Positions 55,876 to 64,000 of a stretch of 64,000 nucleotides of DNA are shown piece after piece. The DNA is from Candidatus Electrothrix rattekaaiensis. GTDB lineage: Bacteria > Desulfobacterota > Desulfobulbia > Desulfobulbales > Desulfobulbaceae. Below the pieces are notes generated by a model, which was not told where the DNA came from, made no database searches, and saw only the letters and a list, made by a program, of their open reading frames with translations. Location of the stretch: assembly GCA_032595675.1 (NCBI GenBank), contig JAVQMD010000001.1, forward strand, positions 558,001-622,000, read 5' to 3'. Within the stretch, counting starts at the first letter, position 1, and every line of letters starts with the position of its first letter. The position numbers and the translations under genes are program-made.

Positions 55876-58767
55876 ATGCATGTGCAGCGTACTCGTTTCT
55901 TGCTTGTTTTTCTTATGACCTTCTTTTTTTATCTTCCTGGGACTGTTGTCTCATCTCCGGCAAAGGAGACACCCGAGACACCCGAAACACCCATTTCTTC
56001 CACAAAAATGTGCATCACTACGGGCTGGCCCCACGAGCAAAGTGATCTTGAGTCTGACCCTTCGCTGATTTTCGGCACCTTGGAAAACGGGCTACGCTAT
56101 GTGTTGATGCCCAATCATGAACCCAAGGGTCGGGTTGCTATGTATCTTAATGTCCAGTCTGGTTCCCTGCATGAAACCGATGAGCAGCGCGGGGTGGCTC
56201 ATTATCTGGAGCATATGCTTTTTGAAGGCAGCACCCATTATCCTCCCGGATCCTTGGTCGAGTATTTCCAGTCCATCGGCATGGAGCACGGTTCGGATAG
56301 CAATGCCCATACCTTTTATGATGAGACGGTGTACAAACTGCTTTTGCCGGATGGCAAGGAAAAGACCTTGGATGAAGGGTTGTTGGTCCTTGCTGATTAT
56401 GCAGGTGGAGCACTGCTCTTGGAAAAAGAGGTGGATCAAGAGCGGGGTGTTATCCTCGCAGAAAAACGAACCAGGGATTCTGCTGTAAGGCGGGTGTCCA
56501 AGAAGAGCATTGAGCAGTGGCTTGCCGGGACGCTGATAGCTGAACGTGACATGATCGGCACGGAGGAGGTGCTGAAAACCGCTGATTCAGCTCTGCTGAG
56601 GCAGTATTACGAACGCTGGTATCGACCAGAGAATATGATGCTGGTTGCAGTCGGTGATACGGATCTCAGCCAGTTGGAAAAGCTGATCAAAAAGCAGTTT
56701 AGCGGGCTCAAGGCCAAAACAGCTGTTCCTCCTTGCCCGGATTTTGGTCGGGTTGCAGAAAGCGGGACCAAGGCCATCTATCTTTTTGAGCCAGATCTTG
56801 GTTATACCAATATTTCCCTTGGATCTGTGTGGAATGTTGTCCCTACACAACCGAGCAAGGCGGAAGAACTCCTTGACCTCAAGAAATATGTTGCCCAGGT
56901 TATGATGGATAATCGCTTGCAGCATTTGGTTAATCAGCCTAAGAGTCCTGTGACGAGTGCCAGTTTCTCCCACGATATCTTTCTTCGTCGCTTGGGCTAT
57001 ACCTCCATTGATGCCCACACATCACCGGAACATTGGCAGCAATCTTTGGCGGCTCTCAGTATGGCCGTACGGCAGGCCCAGAAATTTGGTTTTGGTGCGT
57101 CCGAATTTGCTCGAGCCAAGAGCGAAATACTGACCCAATTAAAAAAAGACGTGCAGGTGGCAGATAGCAGAGAGAGTCAGGATTTGGTCACCACGATTAT
57201 TAACAGCCTGAATGATAATGATGTCTTCATGTCACCGGAACAGGAGCTGGCCCTCTTTGCACCGGCCTTGGAAAAGATCGTCTTGGCTGAGGTCAACCAG
57301 GTTTTTCAAGAGATGTGGCATGGGCATCGCGTGGTCAAGGTCATGGGGACAACTGCGTTGAAAGCGAAAGATGGTGTACATCCAAAGGAGATCATTTTGG
57401 AGGCCCTCCGTAAGGCCGAGCAGGCGGAAATGACTGCTTGGGTGCAGGGCAAGGAGGCGGTTTTCCCCTATCTGCCTATCCCGGCAGAGCAGGGCAAGGT
57501 TGCCGAGCATGTCAGCTATAAGGACATTGGAGTGGAACGCTATGTCTTTCAAAATGGTCTGATCCTCAACCTGAAACACACGGATTTTGAACCCAATCAA
57601 ATAAATATAACGGCAACCTTGGGACACGGCAAACTCGCCGAAACCAAGCCGGGTTTGGCCTTGCTTGCCGAGATGCTGCTGCCAAAGAGCGGAGTCGGCG
57701 GGCTAACCGAGGACCAGCTCAAGGAAGCCCTAGCCCCGTATTCGACCAGTGTTGATTTTCAGGTTGAGGACGACAGCTTTCAGTTTCAAGGGAAAGGGTT
57801 GAAGAACGAGAGTGAACTCCTTTTTCAACTCATATACACCTATCTGTATGATCCGGCTTTCCGGGAAAATGTTTTTCAGCGGGGGATGCAGCGGATCCGT
57901 CAGGCCTATGCCCAGCTGGAAAGCTCTGTCGAGGGGATGATGCATCTTGAGGGGGAACGGTTTCTGGCCGGAGGCAATCTGCGCTATGGGGTTGTTCCTC
58001 AGGAGATGTTAAAAGCGATAACGGCTCCTGATATCGAGCAATGGCTGCGCCCTGTTTTCAAGGAGAGCGGGCTCGAAATTTCTGTGGTGGGTGATTTTGA
58101 TCAACAGGAAATCCTGGGACTGGCCAAGGTTTATTTGGGCGGACAAGCGAGGAAGAAATTTCAGAAGCTTGAAGGCGAGCAGGTCACCTTTCCTTCTGGC
58201 AAAGCCTTGCCTCTGCCCGTGACAACCCATAGCGAAAAGGGCATGGTTACCGTTGCTTGGCCTACAGATGATTTTTGGGATATATATCAAACCCGGCGGC
58301 TTAATATGCTCGCCTCGGTCCTTGATGATCGGATCCGCAAGCTGATCCGGGAGGAACTGGGAGCTGCTTACTCACCTTATGCCTATAACCGGTCTAGCCT
58401 TGTTGATCCAGGGTACGGCGTATTGCGTGCCGTGGTGGTGGTTGATCCACCTCAGGCCGAGATGGTGGTTGATAAGCTGAAACAGCTCGGTGCGAAACTC
58501 GCTACAGGAAAAATTACTGCGGATGAGCTGGAACGCGCCCAGGAGCCGACCCTGACCTCAATCCGAGATTTGGTCCGTACCAATCTTTACTGGCAGGAAT
58601 CTGTGCTGGTGCAATCGTCCCGACATCCTGAGCGGCTGGAATGGCCCAAAACTATTCAGAGTGATATCGCCGCCATTACTGTGGAGGAAATCTCCGCTCT
58701 TGCGGCCAAGTACCTGCAACCGGAAAAGGCGGCAGAAGTTATTTTGTTGCCGACCAAGAAAGAGTAA
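55876..58767 (+). CDS. M16-family zinc peptidase (insulinase/PqqL type)
   Basis: 963 residues with a signal peptide (LLVFLMTFFFYLPG), so exported to the periplasm. The inverted zinc motif HYLEH is at 109-113, with the third ligand in the downstream EVDQERGVILAEK region. A second M16 repeat makes up the C-terminal half (from ~550) and lacks the metal motif, as is usual in this family (RELGAAYSPYA retained). It probably degrades peptides or misfolded envelope proteins. Single gene between a repeat region and palindromic element copy F. Confidence 0.93.
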   Translation: MHVQRTRFLLVFLMTFFFYLPGTVVSSPAKETPETPETPISSTKMCITTGWPHEQSDLESDPSLIFGTLENGLRYVLMPNHEPKGRVAMYLNVQSGSLHETDEQRGVAHYLEHMLFEGSTHYPPGSLVEYFQSIGMEHGSDSNAHTFYDETVYKLLLPDGKEKTLDEGLLVLADYAGGALLLEKEVDQERGVILAEKRTRDSAVRRVSKKSIEQWLAGTLIAERDMIGTEEVLKTADSALLRQYYERWYRPENMMLVAVGDTDLSQLEKLIKKQFSGLKAKTAVPPCPDFGRVAESGTKAIYLFEPDLGYTNISLGSVWNVVPTQPSKAEELLDLKKYVAQVMMDNRLQHLVNQPKSPVTSASFSHDIFLRRLGYTSIDAHTSPEHWQQSLAALSMAVRQAQKFGFGASEFARAKSEILTQLKKDVQVADSRESQDLVTTIINSLNDNDVFMSPEQELALFAPALEKIVLAEVNQVFQEMWHGHRVVKVMGTTALKAKDGVHPKEIILEALRKAEQAEMTAWVQGKEAVFPYLPIPAEQGKVAEHVSYKDIGVERYVFQNGLILNLKHTDFEPNQINITATLGHGKLAETKPGLALLAEMLLPKSGVGGLTEDQLKEALAPYSTSVDFQVEDDSFQFQGKGLKNESELLFQLIYTYLYDPAFRENVFQRGMQRIRQAYAQLESSVEGMMHLEGERFLAGGNLRYGVVPQEMLKAITAPDIEQWLRPVFKESGLEISVVGDFDQQEILGLAKVYLGGQARKKFQKLEGEQVTFPSGKALPLPVTTHSEKGMVTVAWPTDDFWDIYQTRRLNMLASVLDDRIRKLIREELGAAYSPYAYNRSSLVDPGYGVLRAVVVVDPPQAEMVVDKLKQLGAKLATGKITADELERAQEPTLTSIRDLVRTNLYWQESVLVQSSRHPERLEWPKTIQSDIAAITVEEISALAAKYLQPEKAAEVILLPTKKE

Positions 58768-58776
58768 GGGGGTGCC

Positions 58777-58804
58777 GTAGGGGCACGGCGCGCCGTGCCC
58801 CTAC
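58777..58804. repeat. Dispersed palindromic element, copy F
   Basis: Perfect palindrome, arms GTAGGGGCACGGC/GCCGTGCCCCTAC around GC, starting 9 bases after the peptidase stop. Its position suits a transcript 3' end. Confidence 0.9.
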
Positions 58805-58873
58805 CGAATGCAAATTTTTTGGAAGGACACCCTGTGTTCGCCCTGAACGTTATAAGACAACCGATAGAAAAAA

Positions 58874-59461
58874 ATGACACAACAACCGGCGGTCTTCCTG
58901 GACCGCGACGGCACCATCAACGAGCAGATGGGCTATATCAACCATATCAGCCGATTCATCCTTCTCCCCGGTGCTGCCCAAGCAATCCGCACCTTGAACG
59001 AGCAGAATGTTCCTGTGGTGGTGGTGACTAACCAATCCGGCTTGGCGCGGGGTTATTTTCCGCCGTCTCTGCTGGATGAGGTACATGCCAAGATGGAGCG
59101 GGAGCTGGCAGTGGCAGCAGAGGGTGCCCATATCGATGGCCTCTACATCTGCCCCCATCACCCGGAGGCCAAGGAAGAACAGTTCCGCAAGGCCTGTGAT
59201 TGCCGCAAGCCCAAGACCGGCCTGCTGGAGCAAGCAGCGGCAGAGCTTAACCTTGATTTAAGTCGTTCTTTCATGGTCGGGGATCGCTGGTCTGATCTGA
59301 AATGCGGGGCTCGGGTCGGAGCCACCTCGATTTTGGTGCTCACCGGTTACGGGCGGGGTGATCTGGAATATATCGGCCCGCAGCAGGAGATGCAGCCTGC
59401 CAAAGTTGCTGAAGATCTGCCGGAAGCCGTGGCGTGGATTATGGAGCAACTCAAAGGGTAG
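58874..59461 (+). CDS. gmhB: D-glycero-D-manno-heptose-1,7-bisphosphate 7-phosphatase
   Basis: 195 residues of the HAD superfamily. Motif I FLDRDGTIN, motif II VVTNQSG, Lys motif III in CRKPKTG and motif IV FMVGDRWSDLKCG are intact. The zinc loop shows C-P-H-H-P and C-D-C. It makes heptose-1-phosphate for LPS inner core, consistent with a Gram-negative envelope. No other heptose genes adjoin. Confidence 0.95.
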   Translation: MTQQPAVFLDRDGTINEQMGYINHISRFILLPGAAQAIRTLNEQNVPVVVVTNQSGLARGYFPPSLLDEVHAKMERELAVAAEGAHIDGLYICPHHPEAKEEQFRKACDCRKPKTGLLEQAAAELNLDLSRSFMVGDRWSDLKCGARVGATSILVLTGYGRGDLEYIGPQQEMQPAKVAEDLPEAVAWIMEQLKG

Positions 59462-59499
59462 AAGGGCGGCGTGGTGCCTGATAATTCCAAGGATATGCT

Positions 59500-61053
59500 A
59501 TGAAAAAACTCGGCCTGGGTATTCAGGCATTATCAGAATTCAGAGTAAATGATTATATCTATGTGGATAAGACCCGGCATATCCACAAGATGATAGATGA
59601 CGGGAAATACTATTTTTTGTCCCGTCCCCGCCGCTTTGGCAAGTCGTTGCTGGTTGATACCATCCACGAGCTTTTCTCCGGTGAAAAAGCCCTCTTTGAA
59701 GGCTGCTGGATTGCTGATAATTGGGATTGGCACAAGAAATACCCGGTGCTGAAGATCAGCTTTGCTACGATGAGTTATCAGGAAAATGATCTGAAAAAAG
59801 CCCTGGAAATGTACCTGCTCAAATTAGCTGAAGAACACGGCGTTCAACTGAAGAGTACAGGGTATGACGAACAATTTTTAGAACTCATTGAAACCTTGGG
59901 CAAAGAAATTCCGGTTGCGGTCCTGATTGATGAGTATGATAAGCCGATTATTGATTATCTGGAACAATCTGCCGTGCAGCAGGCCCTGGAAAATCGAGAA
60001 ATATTAAAAACCTTTTATGCCGGGGTCAAAGATCTGGATAAATATCTGCGTTTTTTCTTTATCACCGGGGTGTCAAAGTTCAGCCGTGTCTCCATATTCA
60101 GTGACCTCAATCACCTGACCGATATAACCATCTCCAAGCAGTTTGCTGATGTGGTCGGGTACACCGCAGCTGAAATCAAAAAGTATTACGCCCCGTATCT
60201 TGCCGCGCTCTATCAGGAATTTGATCAGTCGGAGGAGAAGGTCATGGAGGAAATTATCCGTCGCTATAACGGCTATTCCTGGGACGGCAACACCTTTGTC
60301 TGTAATCCCTATTCGATCATCAGTCTGTTGTACCATCAGGAATTTAAAAATTTTTGGTTTGAAACAGGAACACCGACCTTTTTGATGAAGAAATTCAAAG
60401 AGACGAACAAAAGTATTCACGCCTCTATCAATAAGATGGTCAAGGAATCTGTTTTTAACAAGTATGATATTGAGAATATCAACACAACCGCCCTGTTGTT
60501 TCAGACAGGTTATCTGACCATAAAGAAATATGACCGGGCCGCAAGGAAATATCTTCTTGAATTCCCCAATGAAGAGGTGCGGGAAGCCTTTCTGGACTTT
60601 GCTGTTGAACAGTATGCCCACAGTTCACCCGATGAGATGGAGCACATTGTCGATACGCTGCTTGAGGCCCTGAAGTATAATGCTATGGATCAGTTTTTCA
60701 CGGCATTGCAGGCTCTGTTTAGCTCAATCACAGCGAGACAGCTGGACAAGGTCAAAGAGTACGAGGGGTTCTATCATTCCATCATCTATATTGTTTTAAA
60801 GATGATGGGGATTCGTCTTGCCTGCGAAGTGCAGTCACACTTTGGCAGCACGGATGCCGTCATCTGGACAGAGCAATATATCTACATCCTTGAGTTTAAG
60901 ATGGGCAAGGCACAGGCCGCTGTTGAGCAGATTAAACAGAAAAAATATTACGTTCCCTATCTTGCTGACAAGCGGGAGAAGGTCATGGTTGGGTTTGGTT
61001 TTGATAAGGCGGAACGAAATCTGGTTGATTACCTTGCTGAAACCGTAGAATGA
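59500..61053 (+). CDS. AAA-ATPase-like protein with PD-(D/E)XK nuclease domain
   Basis: 517 residues of the common AAA-ATPase-like plus DUF1703 family. N-terminus FRVNDYIYVDKT, Walker A-like RPRRFGKSLLV (~43-53), Walker B-like VLIDEYDKPI (~147). The C-terminal PD-(D/E)XK nuclease part has DAVIWTEQYIYILEFK with the E-F-K catalytic pair. Often multicopy in anaerobes; biological role unclear (mobile, defence and regulatory roles have been proposed). A 16-base direct repeat (61080-61111) follows the gene. Confidence 0.92.
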   Translation: MKKLGLGIQALSEFRVNDYIYVDKTRHIHKMIDDGKYYFLSRPRRFGKSLLVDTIHELFSGEKALFEGCWIADNWDWHKKYPVLKISFATMSYQENDLKKALEMYLLKLAEEHGVQLKSTGYDEQFLELIETLGKEIPVAVLIDEYDKPIIDYLEQSAVQQALENREILKTFYAGVKDLDKYLRFFFITGVSKFSRVSIFSDLNHLTDITISKQFADVVGYTAAEIKKYYAPYLAALYQEFDQSEEKVMEEIIRRYNGYSWDGNTFVCNPYSIISLLYHQEFKNFWFETGTPTFLMKKFKETNKSIHASINKMVKESVFNKYDIENINTTALLFQTGYLTIKKYDRAARKYLLEFPNEEVREAFLDFAVEQYAHSSPDEMEHIVDTLLEALKYNAMDQFFTALQALFSSITARQLDKVKEYEGFYHSIIYIVLKMMGIRLACEVQSHFGSTDAVIWTEQYIYILEFKMGKAQAAVEQIKQKKYYVPYLADKREKVMVGFGFDKAERNLVDYLAETVE

Positions 61054-61079
61054 GCGGTTTGCTCTGGAAGGGCTGGAAC

Positions 61080-61111
61080 CAAAATATCAATAAGGCAAAA
61101 TATCAATAAGG
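61080..61111. repeat. 16-base tandem direct repeat
   Basis: CAAAATATCAATAAGG occurs twice in a row between the DUF1703 gene and the nucleotidyltransferase gene. Function unknown. Confidence 0.8.
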
Positions 61112-61242
61112 TATCGACGGGGTACGTTAGAAGAAGATGAGCGCGGGGTAAAGGCAAATCTGCATTTCATCGGAAACCGCTCTCTAGCCCCATCCCTGAA
61201 AACCATTTTACCTGCTTGCCATAATAGGGTAAGGTTAAGGGC

Positions 61243-63960
61243 ATGGAAATCATCACCACCCACATAAACGCCGATTTTGACGGGCTTGCCTCTATGGTGG
61301 CGGCCAAGAAGCTGTATCCTAAGGCAAGCTTGGTTTTTTCCGGTTCCGCAGAACGACCCTTACGAGATTTTCTTTCCCAGGATATTCGCAATCTCTATGG
61401 ATTCAAGAAGATCAAGCATATTGATCTGGCATCCGTAACCCGTCTCATTGTTGTCGATACCCGTCAGGCCAATCGTTTGGGACCGCTGGAGGAATGTCTT
61501 CATAATCCGGGTATTGAAATCCATCTCTACGATCATCATCCTGATGCCCCTGGTGATATGGTGGGTGATGTGGAACATATTCAGGCGGTTGGGTCAACCA
61601 CGGCTCTGTTTGTTGGCCTGCTGCGAGAACAGGGGATGATGCTGTTTCCTGATGAGGCCACTCTGTTGAGTCTCGGTCTGCATGAGGATACAGGCTCTTT
61701 TCTCTATGCCACCACCACTCCGGCCGACTTGCAGGCGGCGGCTTGGCTATTGGAGCAGGGGGCTGATCTTGATATTGTCAACCAGTTTATCAGTCGGGAT
61801 CTTTCCGCTGAACAGATTCCTCTGCTCAGCCTGCTCCTGGAAAACGCCATGACCTATACGGTCCACTCTATTCAGATTACCGTGAGCAGGCTGACGTTAC
61901 CTGCGTATGTAGATGACTTCGCCGTGCTGGTTCGCCGGATGATGGTCATGGAAAATCTGGATGCTGTTTTTTCGTTGGTCTGTATGGGCGAACGGCTCTA
62001 TCTCATCTGTCGCAGCAGGATTCCTGAAATCAATGTCGGGGTTATAGCCCGTGAAATGGGCGGCGGCGGTCATGCTGCCGCATCCTCGGCCACCATTCGG
62101 GACAAAACCCTGTTCGAGGCAGAGGAAGAGCTGCTTTATCTCCTGCATCGTCATGTAAAGCCCCGGGCTATGGCCGGAGAGCTGATGTCCTCTCCGGTAA
62201 TAACAGCTACGCCGGATGTCACCCATGAGCAGGCGAACGATCTCATGGCCCGTTATAATATTAATGTGCTTCCTGTGGTTCGTGAGAATGCCGATCGAAA
62301 GAACCCTTCAGGATTACTGGGGATCATTTCCCGACGGGATATCACCAAGGCCATTGCCCATAAACTTGGTGATATGCCGATCAGTGAGTATATGACAACT
62401 GATCTTGCGGTGCTGCCGGAAAGCGCAACCCAGGCTGATATCCAGGAACTGATTATCGAAAACCGGCAGCGCCTGATTCCGATTATCCGGGAATCTGCGC
62501 AGGCAGAGAACAGCGAGGGAGTTATCTGCGGGGTGATCACCCGTACTGATCTGCTCAATCTGATGGTCAATGACCCGGCCCATCTGCCCCGTGACCTGTT
62601 TCATGAGGACGAGCATCCCTCCTCAGAGCGGACTCGTAATATCAACTCGCTTATGACGGATACCCTGAGTCGGGATATTATTCTTCTGCTGCGGGAAATC
62701 GGTGAGATCGCTGAGGACGTTTGTATGCAGGCCTATGCGGTAGGCGGGTTTGCCCGTGATCTGCTTTTGCAAACCAGGAATCTGGATATTGATATTGTGG
62801 TGGAAGGGGACGGCATCGTGTTCGCCAAGGAGCTGGCTGCAAAGAAACAGGCTGCGGTCCGTACTCATGAGAAATTCGCCACAGCCACTGTCATGCTGGC
62901 TGACGGCATGCGTATTGATGTGGCAACGGCACGGCTGGAATATTATGCCTTTCCTGCCGCCATGCCCACAGTGGAGCACAGTTCGCTGAAGCAGGATCTT
63001 TTTCGACGTGATTTTACCATCAATGCTATGGCGATTCACCTGAATCCGAAGCGATTCGGCACGCTGGTGGATTTCTTCAATTCACAGAATGATCTCAAGG
63101 AACGGCGCATCAGGGTTCTGCATAATCTCAGTTTTGTAGAAGATCCCACCCGTATTTTCCGGGCTGTTCGTTTTGAGCAGCGTCTTGGTTTTACGATCAG
63201 CAGGCATTCGGAAAAGCTGATGCGGAACGCTGTTCGGATGCATATGTATGAGAAGTTTTCTGGACCTCGTTTTTTTAGCGAATTGAAGCTGATCCTCTCG
63301 GAAGATCATCCCTTGGCTTCTCTGCGCAGACTGGATTCCTTTCACCTGTTTCCTGTGCTTTGGCCTGATTTACGACCCAACCTAAAGATAGATCGCCGCT
63401 TTGTTCATATTCTCACCCAGGCGGAAAAAACTATCTCTTGGTTCAAGCTGCTCTTTTTAGAGGATGCCGGAAAGCAGGCGACCCGTTGTAACACCTGGAT
63501 GGTTTGTTTGCTGGCCGTGTTTAGTCGGTCCCGTGAGCAGGAGCTGCGCAATTTTTGCCATCGCTTTGAGCTACCGCCCAAGCATCGAAGGCAGTTATTG
63601 CGACAAAAGCGCAAAGCGGATCATATTGCATTGCATATGCTGCGACGACCGGTCATGCAGCCTGCTGTGGTCTACTGGCTGCTTGAGCCCCTGGATAATG
63701 AGGGGCTTCTTTACCTGATGAGTATTGCTCGGAAAAAGCATATCCGTCAACAGGTCTCTCATTATGTGACCCATCTTCGTGGTGTTCAGCCATTCCTCAG
63801 TGGCCAGGATCTGATGGAGTTGGGGTATGCCCCGGGGACCTCGTTTCGCATTATGATAAATTATACCTTGAGTGCCCGATTAAACGGTGAGATTTCCAGT
63901 AAAGAGGAGGCTATCGCCTTGATTCAAAAAAAATACCCTGTGGATTCCCTGAATTTTTAA
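61243..63960 (+). CDS. DHH-CBS-tRNA nucleotidyltransferase fusion (A-adding or CCA-adding type)
   Basis: 905 residues. N-terminal DHH phosphoesterase: THINADFDGLASM, DTRQAN, DHHPDAPGD and a C-terminal DHHA1-like GGGGHAAASS. Two CBS domains (~315-445). Then a polymerase-beta-type nucleotidyltransferase: AVGGFARDLLL and DIDIVVEGDG (metal-binding Asp pair), then RRDFTINAMA. The rest is the poly(A)-polymerase-like helical domain. In several bacteria the CCA-adding task is split between two enzymes, and such DHH-CBS fusions act as the A-adding partner; this assignment is by analogy. It ends 40 bases before the window edge. Confidence 0.93.
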   Translation: MEIITTHINADFDGLASMVAAKKLYPKASLVFSGSAERPLRDFLSQDIRNLYGFKKIKHIDLASVTRLIVVDTRQANRLGPLEECLHNPGIEIHLYDHHPDAPGDMVGDVEHIQAVGSTTALFVGLLREQGMMLFPDEATLLSLGLHEDTGSFLYATTTPADLQAAAWLLEQGADLDIVNQFISRDLSAEQIPLLSLLLENAMTYTVHSIQITVSRLTLPAYVDDFAVLVRRMMVMENLDAVFSLVCMGERLYLICRSRIPEINVGVIAREMGGGGHAAASSATIRDKTLFEAEEELLYLLHRHVKPRAMAGELMSSPVITATPDVTHEQANDLMARYNINVLPVVRENADRKNPSGLLGIISRRDITKAIAHKLGDMPISEYMTTDLAVLPESATQADIQELIIENRQRLIPIIRESAQAENSEGVICGVITRTDLLNLMVNDPAHLPRDLFHEDEHPSSERTRNINSLMTDTLSRDIILLLREIGEIAEDVCMQAYAVGGFARDLLLQTRNLDIDIVVEGDGIVFAKELAAKKQAAVRTHEKFATATVMLADGMRIDVATARLEYYAFPAAMPTVEHSSLKQDLFRRDFTINAMAIHLNPKRFGTLVDFFNSQNDLKERRIRVLHNLSFVEDPTRIFRAVRFEQRLGFTISRHSEKLMRNAVRMHMYEKFSGPRFFSELKLILSEDHPLASLRRLDSFHLFPVLWPDLRPNLKIDRRFVHILTQAEKTISWFKLLFLEDAGKQATRCNTWMVCLLAVFSRSREQELRNFCHRFELPPKHRRQLLRQKRKADHIALHMLRRPVMQPAVVYWLLEPLDNEGLLYLMSIARKKHIRQQVSHYVTHLRGVQPFLSGQDLMELGYAPGTSFRIMINYTLSARLNGEISSKEEAIALIQKKYPVDSLNF

Positions 63961-64000
63961 CTCTGCTCCCGATCTTTGAAAAAACACCTATGGACTTGAA

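Overview
The window reads as chromosome of an anaerobic, Gram-negative bacterium of the Desulfobacterota, most likely Desulfobulbales and possibly a cable-bacterium relative. This placement is inference: it rests on a CODH/acetyl-CoA synthase operon with HdrA/MvhD-type electron carriers, two in-frame UGA (selenocysteine) codons, outer-membrane proteins and heptose metabolism, and very many toxin-antitoxin and nuclease-like genes. There are no rRNA, tRNA or CRISPR loci and no phage.

Layout. 0-9 kb: cysS, a GDP-fucose synthase, small exported proteins, a Kazal-domain lipoprotein, and a leucine-rich-repeat Roco GTPase flanked by two different 23-bp tandem repeat arrays. 9-28 kb: a Wood-Ljungdahl region with folD, acsA (CODH), a metF-acsD fusion, acsB, acsC, selenocysteine-hdrA and selenocysteine-mvhD. 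AT-rich nuclease-like genes and toxin-antitoxin pairs sit between acsB, acsC and hdrA, and a MazEF-type pair follows mvhD. The enzymes run from methylene-THF to methyl-THF (FolD and the MetF domain), to the corrinoid protein (AcsC plus the AcsD domain), to acetyl-CoA (AcsA/AcsB). HdrA-MvhD probably feeds or drains electrons at the methylene-THF reductase step. 28-32 kb: ppnP and a pair of overlapping P-loop ATPase genes, one with about ten TPRs.

33-47 kb: an RND/MMPL exporter, an outer-membrane lipoprotein-sorting-like protein and an outer-membrane beta-barrel precede a 2567-residue iterative type I polyketide synthase. Its order is KS-AT-ACP-KR-DH-PPTase-hotdog-hotdog, resembling enediyne/polyene synthases with the thioesterase fused on. 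recQ overlaps its 3' end. 47-53 kb: small stress and envelope proteins, an old-yellow-enzyme reductase, a VCR-like attC site with two gene cassettes (integron remnant, no integrase seen), and a 21-bp tandem repeat array of about 17 units. 53-64 kb: an OmpR-type two-component system, an M16 zinc peptidase, gmhB, an AAA-ATPase/PD-(D/E)XK protein, and a DHH-CBS-tRNA nucleotidyltransferase.

A dispersed palindromic element of about 28 bp (arms GTAGGGGCACGGC/GCCGTGCCCCTAC) occurs at least six times. One copy lies in frame inside the ketosynthase domain and another inside a signal-peptide region. The strongest leads are the PKS and its exporter, the MetF-AcsD fusion with two selenoproteins, and the integron cassette remnant.
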